NCBI GenBank assembly: GCA_021014325.1
Contig: CM037459.1
Span: 15,774,501-15,838,500 of the forward strand
Source: Plazaster borealis
Taxonomy: Eukaryota > Echinodermata > Asteroidea > Forcipulatida > Labidiasteridae
Direction: 5' to 3'
Length of the DNA: 64,000 nucleotides
Each line of letters starts with the position of its first letter. Within the stretch, counting starts at the first letter, position 1. Shown here in pieces: positions 33,562 to 46,200 of the stretch. A program made the translations under genes and the position numbers. Under the pieces are notes generated by a model that saw only the letters and a program-made list of their open reading frames with translations, made no database searches and had not been told where the DNA came from.

Positions 33562-33900
33562 CGGATCCCCGTCCGTGGTGCCTTCAGCACCGGTGGGTAC
33601 TTCATTGCTCCCTCTACCTTCGGGTTCTCTGTCTGTGGTGCATCTAGCACCAACGGATCCCCTATCCTCTGTGGTGCTCCCTGCACCTGCGGATACTCTG
33701 TCTTCAGCGGCCTATTCTTCTGTGGTGCATGATGCACCGGCGGATACCCAGCCTTTGATGCTCCCTGCAACAGGTATTCTGTCTTCGGTAGTACTTGTTG
33801 TACTCTCGGCCTTGTCTTCTGTGATACTAATTCCTGCATCAGTCTGTATCCTTTATTCTGTGATGCATCATGCATCCGGGGGTCCGTCGGTGCCTTTGCT
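33300..33900. repeat. degenerate GTGGTGC-rich tandem repeats
   Basis: Units of roughly 48 bp with the form CGGATCCCCGTCCGTGGTGC...GCACC run across the right foldback arm boundary and on to about 33900. In translation either strand gives a repetitive peptide (minus strand KTEYPQVQGAPQ-like). These may belong to the proline-rich part of the adjacent Gypsy-like gag. Confidence 0.6.
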
Positions 33901-34656
33901 TGTTCCGGCGGGGCTGCTTTTGCTGGTGGAGATTATACCGCTCCAGCTGAGCTGCCGTCACCTGAACATGAAGACTAGTGTCCTGTGTCACAGTTTTTGT
34001 CCTGTCAGTTTGTTGGTTGGTGATGAGATCAGCGTGCTCCTGCGCGAGGCAAGTTGCACTGGCGGAGCCGTCCACCAGTGTGCTTTGATGAAGCCTTCCA
34101 CAACGGTGGAGGCGTTGACGGGGAGTTGAGGGACAAAGCAGCTGGATCAGGGCTGGAAAATCCATCGCAACCGCGAACCGCAATCCCACTGGCAAACTCC
34201 ATGCAGGGCAAGGCCGAGGGACTCGGGACCACATCAACAGTAGGTCATTCACCGCTCGCAACGGCCTCCCTACTTGTTGTCTCCGCATCCACACAACAAA
34301 GCCCAACATCGGCGCCAGCCACGGGACCGCAGGACGGGTTTGCGTGGCGTCTACCTGCACTCCGATCCTCACTGCTGGCCAAGTCACCACAACTCAATGT
34401 CGCTTCTAAGTTGTCTATCATTTTCTCGAAGCATCTTCAGTGGTACGCATCAACAACTGGTTTTTTGTCCCAAGGATTCTTTCCATTTCGGGTTTAAAGC
34501 TGACTCACAAATCCGCCGTGCTAAGGAGGCTTCCAACTCCCGAATATCACTCATTAATCCTAAGCTGACGTCCACGATATCAGCCGATGATGTGTACTTC
34601 GTTGTCATATTTGTTCAAAATTGAATTGAGTCAAATATCCCACTAGCTGCCACCAT
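33562..34656 (-). pseudogene. 5' internal region of a Gypsy-like LTR element (gag-like), degraded
   Basis: Read on the minus strand from 34656: just inside the LTR is ATGGTGGCAGCTAGTGGGA, resembling the GTGGCAGC primer-binding-site region common in Gypsy elements. It is followed by an ATG frame (MTTKYTSSADIVDVSLGLMS) with a helical, charged start, then broken frames rich in Pro, Arg and Gln to about 33562. No protease, RT or integrase is present. The gag assignment rests on position and the primer-site likeness, not on a matched domain. Confidence 0.5.
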
Positions 34657-34881
34657 TGTAACGTCCTGCCAACGGGTCCTTGTTTGCTCTGCAGCCCAAC
34701 GCAGACAGAAAACAATCGAACTCAAATTCCGTTCAATGTGAAACACAATGATTTATTTATTCTCCAAGAACAACAACTTATATTCAATGCTCACTCACTG
34801 AACTCAGCGTTTGGTCTGTCTAACCATAGAGCAAGGAATTCCTTGCTCTATGGTCTAACACAACTAAATCATGCAGAAGGT
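34657..34881 (-). mobile_element. partial LTR of the Gypsy-like element
   Basis: Starts TGTAACGTCC (LTR edge, + strand view) right beside the putative primer site. It contains an A/T-rich region and a self-complementary block CCATAGAGCAAGGAATTCCT then TGCTCTATGG. It is interrupted by the TIR element at 34882 and presumably resumes at 37109. Confidence 0.5.
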
Positions 34882-37099
34882 TAGCCTTGATCAAGGCAGT
34901 CGCATTTCACTCCAAAAAAGACGCCGTAAACCCACCCGTATACGCTGTGCGTAAGGTGTGTATCACATCGCACGACCCACCCGTACACTGTGCGTAATGT
35001 GTGTATCACATCGCACGACGCCCGTACACACACTGTGCGCAGGTCATCCGCACTCGTACCACTCTCCGCATGCGGAGGCCGTCAGGCCGACAGCCTTGAC
35101 GGGTCTGTAACTTCCGGGTTTAATGTGTTTCTTGATATTTTCGTCCAATATTGGACGAAAATGGGGGGGCTCTCGGATATGCTAGTATGCAGCTCATGAA
35201 TATTTAAATATTTCGTCAGACCTATTGCAGACAACACAGGATGGGAAGCAAATGAATTATTCATTTTGACGTCCAATCACGAGCTTCTCTCACTATGACC
35301 TTTGTACCATATCATGCTTGCTGTATGTGATGCTATGTGAGTAGGTACCGACTTAATGGCGTTTGTGTGTAGCATTGTCTCAGCCATTTTGGACCGGTAA
35401 TCTGCGAGGCAGGTCAGTCAGCTCACAAGTGCTGAACCCGTGCGCGGCCCCTGGAGCTTTGTGCACTGCACTCAAGTTCCCTCATTGGACTACCCTGATC
35501 ATTCGCCATTCTTTTGGTTATTAATTCTGGAGTTGATGTAGTTTCTGCATCTGTGTTTTCCAGACATATCCTCTCGAAGTCCGACTCTGTGCAGCCACTC
35601 ACACCGTCTTCATACTTTTGAATTGTTCTCAGACAGGGTCTTATAAGAATTTACTGCTAAACAAAAATTGACAGGATACAGCCACACATGATACATGTGA
35701 AATAGATTTTTAGCTACCCTGTTCTAGTGAGTGTACTTGGGATATTTGGTGTTAGGCAGCTCTATTTTTAGCTATATGCCTTCATGAAACAATCAACAAT
35801 GGTAGTTTATTGAGGTCTTTGTTTTGTATATTTTTACCTCTCAATGAATGCACCAACAATGATTAAATCACTGTTTAATGATGCAAGATGGAGACAGGAG
35901 ATGGTCAATCGGGCCTTACGTCATTACAAAAACACATCAGAAAAGCGTCTTCCTGCTGGAAAATGGTGTATGTAATGTATGTTACAAATTGATCCGCGAA
36001 ATTTGGTGTTAGGCAGCTCTTTTTTAGTGGGGCGGCCAAAATGATATAAAAAGTGCAATGAGCTATAGGAGCTGAGGATACGCAACATTTTCAGATAGAT
36101 ATTGTAACGGGCCTGGAAACCGCCTGTTCAAGTAATAGACTCAGCAAGAACGTACACTCAGAGATCTAGTTACTCGTCTAATCATGATAACACTTTTATT
36201 CGGTATCAGATGTCTTCACTTATTTCTGTATAATACATGTGCGTAACGTACGTAAGTTAAAAGCCTCTGTGGATGACGATGAGTCGGAGCGTCAATGTGC
36301 ATCTCCAATCGAACACTCCTTGGTTGTAAGACGCTCTCCTAGTCCCGTCTAGCCGCTTCTCACCGGGTTAAAATAAGTCACGATCTGAACCCCGAGCTCA
36401 CATTTGGCTCGTCTTTTATAACTTTTAGGGTGCGCAAACAACGCAAGGAGCTAGCGTCTCACAACAAAATGCCTCTTGCACTACTCTGATTGGTCATTAA
36501 ACACAAGCGCAAGGATTATTCTAAGTCATAATAATCCTTGGCTAAATACGGCACAGGTGAATTTAACTTGTAGAGGTCATCCAACTTTTGGTTGACAAGT
36601 ATAAAGTAATTCTTTACATTGAAATATAACATTGAACTTGTTCTTTAATCTTTCCTAAAATCTGGTAAATAAAGTTTATGAAGTAATAAAGAGTGCTGAC
36701 TGGAATTTATTTGTAACAGTGTACTTTCGTTACAATATTATTATAACAAAGTATTCCCAAATTCAAACCGGCGCGCCAGTTCAGTAGCCGCATCTGGATA
36801 CTGCATGCATATTCATAAGAATGAGTAAACAAGACTTCCGCCACTGACCAATGGGGTCTCGCCTTTTGCGCGCATTATAGTAATGAGTCATTGGCTTCGA
36901 GACAGAACCGCAAGGCGTTGTTTCGGTGAGTGTCGCATACAGCTCACACGAGCACGCGCATAACGTACTGTACACACAGACACCGTGCACACAGCTCGGG
37001 CGGGTTGGTAGCTCGGTGGGTAGCGCGGCGCAAATAAAATAAAAATGAAAACAATAAAATAAAATTGAGAAAAAAACTCCAACGCCTTGATCAAGGCTA
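34882..37099. mobile_element. GCCTTGATCAAGGC-ended TIR element, copy 2, with 9-bp target duplication
   Basis: The ends are TAGCCTTGATCAAGGC and its complement; the motif GCCTTGATCAAGGC is itself a perfect palindrome. It is flanked by GCAGAAGGT at 34873-34881 and again at 37100-37108, an exact 9-bp duplication as made by Mutator-like elements (an 8-bp reading would fit hAT). It is interrupted by a solo LTR at 36103-36734. Apart from that, it aligns with copy 1. No transposase, so non-autonomous. Confidence 0.88.
36103..36734. mobile_element. solo LTR with ATAT target duplication
   Basis: Begins TGTAACGGGC and ends TTCGTTACA (TG...CA). It is flanked by ATAT at 36099-36102 and 36735-36738, and the uninterrupted site is visible in copy 1 (GATATTATTATAAC, near 32192). 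It contains CGTCTTTTATAAC (possible TATA box, about 36412), CTGATTGGTCATTAA and AATAAAG near the end. It aligns with 24514-25272. Confidence 0.92.
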
Positions 37100-37108
37100 G
37101 CAGAAGGT

Positions 37109-38354
37109 CGGATGTGGTAATGGTCAAAAGGGGACCTCGAGGTCATAGCCTAGTGAGAGTGACTGAGCCTTGAGACGGAGTTTATTATGGGCCAGTGCAC
37201 CTGTTGACATCAGCCACCTGCTGATTATTGGGGGAATGGTGAGTTTTGTGGGAAATCAGCCTTTTAACTTATTCAATTTATTGGCTTCAATTTTGGATCA
37301 TAAACATCATGTATACATTGTACACACACGCACACTCAACACGGATCGAAAATTAACCCGGAGGTGTTCACACTACGGCTTTCGATCCGTGTTGGAATCT
37401 GCGACACGGATAGAGATTTAGCCCACCTTGTTGAGCTGTAATGGCTCTCTTTTAACATCGGTCTTATAACACCAATGGTGAGTGTTATAAGACCGGATCG
37501 TATCCGTGTCCAACACGGAGACTATGATTTTTTGTAGTGTGAAAAGGCCTTATGTGTGTTCCCCCCCCCCCCCGCCCCCGGAGATTCTGTCCTCATTGGA
37601 AAATTAACATGGGCTGGCTGGCGCTGAAGGAGGTTGATTCAAAAGAGGGCGCTATCAGAAGAAGTTTGTACCTCGGTATTCTATGTGGTTTGTTTGTACA
37701 CAGTTCTAAGTAGTTCACCGCGGGACTGACGGGACGGAATCTCCGGGGGACAGAATCTCCTGCCACAACTCATGAACTGTTTGTATAAATTATCAAGCCA
37801 AATCAATGATTAATAACAGTAATCACACTGAAGTACGATGATTCAAGAGAGCTGTCAGAGTCACGTTTAAAGCTGCTAGGCAAGTTATTAATACTTATTT
37901 TATTTGGAAGCAGGCCGAAACCAAGAACCTAGTAGACTTTTGTTTTTTCAAATTCTTTCGAAAATAACTATACACAACGTTATTTTGTTTACTGTAAAAT
38001 CATGGAGGTAGAACAATTATACCACTATTCGTAGGGAAGTAGTCCAAGTTACTCCAACTCCAATCCAAGTAACTTACTGGACCCATGGACCATGCCAGGC
38101 AGAAATCTAATTCTACCTCCATGCTGGACCCAACAACAATGCCTTTTTAACATTTTGACATTATTTGACGTATTCAGGGTCCGAGTGAACGCTTATGTGT
38201 TTGCTGATAGTGATGATACCACTGTCGATCCAAAATCCCCAAGCAGGGAGTGATGAAAAACTTCTCCAAAATCGATCAAAAACCTCTCTGTGATGACATG
38301 TGATGTGATGTGAGATAAGGTACAGCTCTGCATGTTGCATGCCGCAGATACTGG
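37109..38354. other. intergenic with hairpins and a second foldback pair
   Basis: GGTCTTATAACAC...GTGTTATAAGACC at 37459-37493 is a perfect hairpin. AACACGGAT/ATCCGTGTT words recur in both orientations at 37340-37520. GGAGATTCTGTCC at 37580 pairs with GGACAGAATCTCC at 37755, matching the 32614 foldback ends. CATGGAGGTAGAA at 38001 pairs with TTCTACCTCCATG at 38111. No gene. Confidence 0.6.
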
Positions 38355-38531
38355 TGGAGCGCATTCTACGGATTTGCGCAATCTGCAGATTGCGCTCTAC
38401 TGATTTGGCAGCTCAATAGTCAGATTGGGCAAATCAAGCGCAATCTACAGATTGCGACTCTAAGTATACGACTCCGCTCCACTGCATAGTGCGCAATCTT
38501 GAGATTGCAGAAATCCGTAGAATGCGCTCCA
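38355..38531. mobile_element. palindromic MITE TGGAGCGCATTCTACGGATT
   Basis: Perfect ~20-bp inverted ends, with inner GCGCAATCTGCAGATTGCGC and related ATCTNNAGAT-centred palindromes. The target duplication is not obvious. Confidence 0.85.
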
Positions 38532-38763
38532 ACAACATCAACTCACAACAGAAATTACGCACGATCCAATTTGGACATCAGTTTAGATATTTAGCCGAAT
38601 AATTTTTTGTTTTTTGTTTTGATTTATTACTATTAATGTATCTGATACAATCAGACCACCATAATAATAAGCCGCAACATCTCCTCCGTACCTCAGGTGA
38701 GTATATTATACAAGTTTTTGATGGATTTTTGAGCATTTTTTGGTCACTAGACCCTGTAACTCA

Positions 38764-39181
38764 CTGAGGTGCTACATGTAGCTGTACTCCTTTACTTTTT
38801 CAAAATTTTGACATCATCTGTCGTACTAGCGCCCCAGGTTACGGTCGTATTTTCCCCGAGGGATCTTCATCCAACTCTCGGTTGGATTTTAGACGTGTGC
38901 TCTGCCTCAACCGTAACGACTACGCGTTTTGAGGTAGGGCACTTGTCGATTAGACGGGTGCCTTGCTTCAACCGTGACTGATAACACTAACAGTGCGGTT
39001 GAGGAAGGACTGTGCAATTTTAGACGGGTGTCCTGCCTCAACCGCCCTGTTATCACGGTTGAGGCAAGGCACCCGTCTAAATTGAAGATCCCTCGGGGAA
39101 AATACGACCGTAATCTGGGGCGCTAGTACGACCGATGATGTCAAAACTTTGAAAAAGGAGTACAGCCGTACAGCGCCCCAG
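38764..39181. mobile_element. palindromic MITE with ~90 bp ends and inner palindromes
   Basis: The arms share CTGTACTCC, TTTTGACATCATC, CGTACTAGCGCCCCAG, ACGGTCGTATTTTCCCCGAG and GGATCTTCA. Inside, TTAGACGGGTGCCTTGC...GCAAGGCACCCGTCTAA forms a second inverted pair. The flanks GTAACTCA (38756-38763) and GTTACTCA (39181-39188) may be an 8-bp duplication with one mismatch, which would suggest hAT. Confidence 0.85.
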
Positions 39182-42100
39182 TTACTCACTGGGTCTAACT
39201 CCGGCCCTGCTTTGGGATTTTGAATCTTGTAAGTTGTAAGTTGTATTGAGGGCATTTCGTACAGTGGTACCAACAAACACATGAGCGCATTTGGACCCTC
39301 TGACCTAACCCATACGCCAGATAATGTAAAGTGTTGTTGCGTCCATCCAGTAACTCAAAACTAGCAGTAGCACTAGCTAGTAGAAGGATAGAGAAAGGAC
39401 AGAGGTTAGTAGAGTGGAGGTAGTACTACTGTCTGTACGTAGCTCACATACACGAGAAGTACTACTTTATTCCAGGTTACTGGACCCAACAACGCTCGTT
39501 AATTAAAGGCAAAGTATACCGTTTGTTTTTGGAACTGTTAGATTGTTTTAATCATATATTATCCTCATGTGACCAGTTTTCAAGGAACGGTGGCTTTTTC
39601 CTTTGAATTGTACAAAATTATGGAATGTATCATCTGATGTCCTAATTACCTTCCTTTGTTTATGCAAACATCTATCATGTCTATTAAAACTGGATGAACG
39701 TTGCAACTTTCAACCCACACACCAATCTTCGATGCCTTCAATTCAATAGTGTCCCATTTGTTTGGAGTTTAACCTGTTTTAACGCACAGAAAAATACAGG
39801 CCCTCCTACAATATGTAGAAACTATACAGGAAATTTAAACCTGTGACAATTTCATTTGAAAAGGTGCAGGAGTTTTTGAGATATAATCGCTGAAACATCT
39901 TCCACGCAAAAAGAATAATCCGTAATGGGAATACACAATCTGAGAAACCTTTCATGCATGAAACATTTCTCAGATTGAAACTTTGTTTAATCCCATTCTT
40001 AATAAAACAACATTTCTTGGTAGAGAATCGTTTCTCAAAATAACATACATATTACAGCTGCAGTGCTTCTTTGAAGTAAGTTTTTCATGACTACACCACC
40101 ACTGGCATGACTGGCTGTAACTTAATTGTGATATAATTAAATTGTAAAACCCTCCATCCTTCCGCTGGTCTGCGACCGTCCAGAGGATGGAGGGATACGA
40201 TTATCGCAACTACATGGCTGATGAGTTTTGAGTTTGACATACTGGTTGAGCCTTAGCCACTTGTGCTTGTCAATATGCCCTGTGGCTGTGCTGAGTGAGA
40301 ACTTTTGAAGTCTTAAGTAGCTATCCAAAACTGTAAATGACTAGTCAACTTACCATTTTCCGAAATATCGGTCATTAATCTTCGCCTCCAGAGACCTTTG
40401 TGTGCAAAGGATTTCAACTGGTGGCAAGCCATTTGGAAAAACATGAATCACTGTGGGATGTGCTGTCATCAAATAGCCGTCTGGAAGCAGTGACCTCAAA
40501 ATCCACCAACCACACTAGTGGGGCTAGGCTACGATAGCCCTTAAAAATTAGAAATACATATAATTCATTTGAAGCGTCATCTTAAATTGCTGTATAAACC
40601 CTAAAATGATACAGACAATCATTTGTCAAATTCATCTCCCTTCATAATTTTGTTTAATAAATACCGTCACTGGTACCACTAAGGTAAAGTACCAATTCAA
40701 CCAATTCGCTTCAGAGGATAATAAGTGAAATGCAACACACAGCGGCAGTCTAATCAAAGTTCTGGCATTCGAGTTTCTGTGTGTTTGGCGATAGTCATGT
40801 GGTGAGACGCTGCAGTGGATTGCCCTTTTGGAGGCAACTTTTTCCAGAGTCCCTGTGGTCATGGTGCGCTGGCCCCGATCAAAAGGAGTTAACTGCAAAC
40901 AATGAACAGATTAACTCTTTGGATGGATATGTGCCTAATGCCTTTTTCAAAGACATGTTCCTTTCACATACCAGCCAAGTGTTTGTAATACAGCATTGTC
41001 ATTAAGCCTTTCATCTTTTTATATGATATTGTCTGTTCAATTGGACGTGGGTCGATGATCGCCCGTTACATAACTTTAGCCTTTCCAACAGTCTGATTGC
41101 GCTTCAGAAACTTGACCCATAAAAAATTAGAGCCATTATGTCAATGTGAAAATGTCTTTATGTATGTAGGTAAAGGATTTGTACTCCCAAACTGGTTAAC
41201 AACTAATCCTTAGTTTCTTAAAAAAATTAGTGTCTAAGCAATAACAGTGCGAGCTGCGCTGCGTGCTAATGACTGGGGCTGGTGGCTGGCCGCTGTTAAT
41301 GGACCGAGCCGAAAGCGAGGTCCATCATTTACAGCGGCCAGCCACCAACCAAGGTCGTTACTGTCATGGTCTAGAGTCTAAATAAATCCTTGTTTTGTAA
41401 ACTTTGTTAATAATAAGTAACAAAGAAGTAAAGGTGTGCTTTTTTTAAATTACCTGGTCAGCTGGTGTACCTTTGTAACTTAACTGGGGCGAGCACACAC
41501 CTTTAGTATGGGTGAGCAGTCACACTTGTTTGGAAATCGATAATCGATTAATGGTAACCTTTCATCGTACGCTGCCTGATGTACAAACATGAACTGATCA
41601 TTGGAATTCACAGAGTGTACAGTCAGAAACATTAAAATTATCGTCCCTCACATTTTATTTTTTCAGTTTCAGGGTGGAGGTCTGCAGAGTAGCAGGTACA
41701 TTAGCAGCGTGGGTGGAGAATTTTCTCTGTGTGGCCCATGTTTGGGGGAACGGAATGCAATTTAGTTGCGGAACTTTGAGTTTCATCATGTTTTGAGTAC
41801 GCCATTCCTGCATGAATTAATTTGTGAAACCCATTAAAGTTTGTTGCTGCAAAAACCATGCATTAGGCTGTTTCTTGTCAGTGTTAAAAGCGCTGCTGGT
41901 TGTCTTCTTCTCGGAGTTTGCTCAGCGAGTAAAGGGCACCTGTATGAGGAAATTGTAAGATTCTATCGGAACATTTCAAGGGCACCAATGTAATGACCAG
42001 GGGCTTTAGAGGAAATTGCCTCCAAGAAGTATTAGGCCTACATGTACAGTACATGTGTGGCTACCGCTTGGTTTTTAGATAATTTCAAAAGTTTTAAATA

Positions 42101-43200
42101 TGCAATGCACAACACAACAAAGTATACTTTTCTCATAAACATTTCTTTTTCCCCCAGGATAGGTCTGACGATTTAAAGCAATACATGTGGTTGTGCTGCT
42201 CATTGCACTTTTCTTCACAATAGCGCTTACAAGTTGTTACATCCAATGGATTCTGAGTAAGTGATTTTCTGCTCTTAGTACAACTTAAGAGCTCCCTAAC
42301 AAGCATCGGTAGCAGCTGTACTTTGTACAGCATTTATACAAAAGACAAATTTAAATGCATCAGGCAGGGTTCTGGAGCCCCAGATATTTTCAAAACTGCA
42401 GGGCATTCTGGACAAAATTTTGGGAAGTTTGGCTTGTAAAGCACGCTGAATTGAAACGAGGTCCGCATAATGCTTTTTATTGGTTTTAAAAACCCTACGC
42501 TGCAATCTGTGGCATTCGAAATGGTTTTATGTGTATGATTTTTGTAAATTTGAATTTGAATTTTCAAAAAAATATATATTTTGTTTCCTTTTCTTTGCGT
42601 ATCAGCCGCAATTTGCTTTCAAGTGGATACAGTGTTGTGATCACACTTTCTCCTCAGATTTTGATGACAACCTTCAATGGAAATGTCAGTCGTCGTTACT
42701 CAAAATCAGCAAATTTGGTCGATTCTCCTTAACCATTTCAAGTCGGTGTTAAAACATTTTTACTGTACCTGTTTACAGTATTAATTCTTCAGAACTTTCG
42801 GAAAAATTTGTTTTTGAGAATATCATTGTCAAAATGAATCCATGACTTTACAAGTTAATGAAAACAAACATTCTCATAAAATGCACCAGGATTTTTTTGG
42901 TTTTTTTTGAGAAAAAGTGGAATGTCTTGAACATGAATCGGCCAACCCTTGGCCGTAAGCTATTCCCAAAAATCGGCCATGGTATACTGGAATCTCGGAT
43001 TTACCTTCTATTATGCAGAAGGTCTGGAATCGGGCATTACACAATAACCCCGTGGAAAAATGGAGATTTCGAGCATGAATTCCAGTACTCTTTTTCCTCT
43101 TTGTACGGGGGAAACGAAGCATAGCATGGTGAGTGCATTCTAAGCTTAGTGCATGCGCGACGTTGGTGCAACTCTATGTGTGCTCTGATATTTTTCTACT
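39182..43200. other. long intergenic stretch, no gene recognised
   Basis: Only small structures are visible: hairpin AATCTGAGAAACCTTTCATG...CATGAAACATTTCTCAGATT at 39937-39977; palindromic CCCTCCATCC...GGATGGAGGG at 40149-40194; and an inverted pair GGTGGCTGGCCGCTGTTAAT / ATTTACAGCGGCCAGCCACC at 41280-41346. An acceptor-like CAG at about 41673 followed by a 30-codon open stretch was noted but has no family signature. Confidence 0.45.
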
Positions 43201-43209
43201 TTTATTTCC

Positions 43210-46200
43210 TCCATGAAGTTGGCCCAATGTTCTGGAGTTTACAACATTCATTAATAGTGTTTTCTACAACTGATTGCATCTCTTGAACTGTTGGCAGTGT
43301 CTACTCTGTAATCTGATTCATACTTTGTGTGGACATTCAACCTTCTTTGAAATCCAAGATGGCGACCTACATGTAGTCATTGTTAGTGTACATCTGTACA
43401 TGCAATTGCATGTTCCACCTGCTTTGACTGATCCAAGATGGCGACTTAGCAATTTTATTTTTATTCAGCATTCTTCAATCACCATCAATCTTCACATCAT
43501 CTCAAGGTGGGATTTTTCCATATTTTTCCCCTTGTCTATCGCCGGCTGAATGAATCATGAAGTCTTTTCGTTTAACTTTCACCTTGGCAATACTTACTTT
43601 ATGCAGTTTACTTTCGTTTAACAACAAGTTGAGTGTTTGTATTCATCTCCCTGCAAACTTCCACTACAATTCTACAAGTGATGGAAATGAAGCAAAACCA
43701 CCCAACATCCTTGTATACTGGCTGAAGGAGTGTGGCTTGAATTTTACCGACATATACATGTAACACGTATTTGCTTGGCCAGCCTCCAGCCTCCAACCTC
43801 CATCAGCTTTCCAAATCTGGAACTGCAGTTGTCTACATCTCCTTGAAGTTTCAGTCAATAAAACCAAAGTTTAACCCCTAAAGAAATTCAGCTTTATGTA
43901 TGGTATTACATGTAATTCTTTTGGCCGGAGACACAGAAGTAAACCCAGGGCCACGCCCAGTGAAGTACCCTTGCCTTGTTTGCAAAAAACCAGCAAAATG
44001 GGGGCAAAATTGTCTTCAGTGTGATGTCTGCCTAGGATGGTACCACATCAAATGTATGAACATGCCTATGGAAGTATATGAAGCTAATGCTAACAGCAGT
44101 ATTTCATGGATATGCTGTCAATGCGGCTTACCTAATATCAGCCCCTCACTCTTCCACACACTTTCGAGTATACCATTGTCCAACTATTTCAGCAGTTTGG
44201 ACGTCACTGATTCATCAGATGAGATTGGATCTCCAGTTGCTATGTCATCACCAATTGATATCTCATCGAAATAAACATCACAGTCAAAAGGGCCATCGCA
44301 AATTAAAGGCTCTAGTCGTGAACTGTAATGGATTGTGCAACAAAGTTCCTCAGTTAGAAACTCTAGCTACCCTCCATAAGCCTAATATCATCGTAGGAAC
44401 AGAATCTCACCTTAATAGCTCCATCTTCACTTCGGAAATCACACCTCATGGCTTTGTTACTTATAGGAAAGATAGAACCAATGGGAGGAAAGGCGGTGTC
44501 TTCATCATGATTAAGGATGACATCATAGCTACTGAATGCAACATAATCACAACCGATGCAGAACTGATGTGGGTTGAGATTCTCACACAAGGTCAGAAAC
44601 CATTAATAGTGGGTGCCTTCTATCGCCATCCTAAGGCCTAAACAAAAAATGTGTTGGATTGCCCTTTCCCGACCGACCGTAAAAGGAGCAAAATCTCTAC
44701 AGGAGCATCACTAATGTAAGCGACACAGTAATTCTGAAACAAGATCTTGACCGCCTTCAGCAATGGACCAACACATGGCAAATGAAATTTAACACTGAAA
44801 AATGCCACTACATGAAATTTTCCCTATGTCGCAACACCATAGAGACCAACTACAGACTCAAGACAACGTACTAACTTCAGTTGCAGACTACCCATATCTT
44901 AGATGACATTAACAAGCAATATGTCCTCGTCCAAACACATCAATAAAGCCACGGCCAGAGCCAATAGGATTCTGGGGCTAATTAGGCGCAATCTGAGAAA
45001 CTCCTCCGTTAAGCTAAAGGAAAAGGCGTATCTCACTCTGGTGCGTCCTCACCTCGAATACTGTTGCACCATATGGAACCCAAATACAAAAAAGGACATC
45101 TCCAGCAGCCGATTTCACGAAAGTAGTGCGTAACTTGCGCCATGTCGTAAAGTTACGCCATGTTAATGTTGCGCAGCTGCGCATCTTCCTTAAGTTGCAT
45201 TTCACGAACTTATATCTAACTTTTCAACCACTGTTTCCTGTATCCGATGGGAAAAATGCAACAGAGCGGCCATTTTAAATCGCGATCTTTTTTAGCACAC
45301 GGCGACAACAACATGTTTCATGCAGTCTCTAGTGAAGTGTCAACGGAAGTGTTCGGATAAGATGGCTCAACTTGGACCACTAACTACTTTTATTTGGACA
45401 CGTAAGTTTGTAAGAATTTATAGAAATGACTAGTTGAAGAGTTCAATGATTAATAGTATCAAACACTCGCTGCTTTTCACGTTATTTTTAACAGAAAAAT
45501 GTTGAAAATTTACAAACACTGACGACGAAAGGACGATCTTGACTGTGTACGCGGGTGGGATCGTGTGATGATACGTCTGTGTACACACAGAGACTGGCAT
45601 GAGTGCGGACATGTCGTATCTAATTCTACCTCCATGTTTGTATCAAACTCAACAAGTTTACCTTGTGTAATACTGTGGCCTTCATTGACTTTTAGCCGTT
45701 GATTTTGTTTGAAGTATAACGCAATGACACCATGTATAACGTGCATAAACATACACATTTTGGGGATAATAAGGAGTAGAACTTTTACTACAATAGTTAT
45801 GGTACAAAATACCAAGTGATAAAACACATTACAAACAAGTACGTAGTACGTAGTACTACATGTACCCCTAGTACATCTACACTAGCTACGTAGCTAGCTA
45901 GCTCAAAATGGTACTTTTGGAACTTGGGCAGCTCAATATTCTCATGTAGATGTCGACGATTGTTATTGCAAAATTTCAACCATGGTGGAGTTTTTTGTCA
46001 AATGGTTTAATAATTGAGTGTTATGTTGCTGTCACTTTGTGGCCAATTGTGTGTGTGAAATTGCTGGTTTGAAAATGGGGCTTAATTATAACAAATCCAA
46101 TCACCATATCCCACACTAATTTTTCAACTAGTATCCACTGACATCATCACCATTTTAAAGGATTTTTTGTTTATCTTTTCATTTTATATTTAGACTAAGC

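Noticed and set aside
33512..34129. 205-codon plus-strand open frame as a gene
   Set aside because: It runs through the foldback arm and GTGGTGC tandem repeats, and the opposite strand is equally open; the repeat explains it.
41670..41765. Extra host exon after an acceptor-like TTTTTTCAG
   Set aside because: Only a short open stretch with no family signature, no clear donor and no neighbouring exons.
44690..45105. Separate host gene encoding an RT-like protein
   Set aside because: It is the thumb region of the same CR1-like LINE, which has lost its RT core by deletion.
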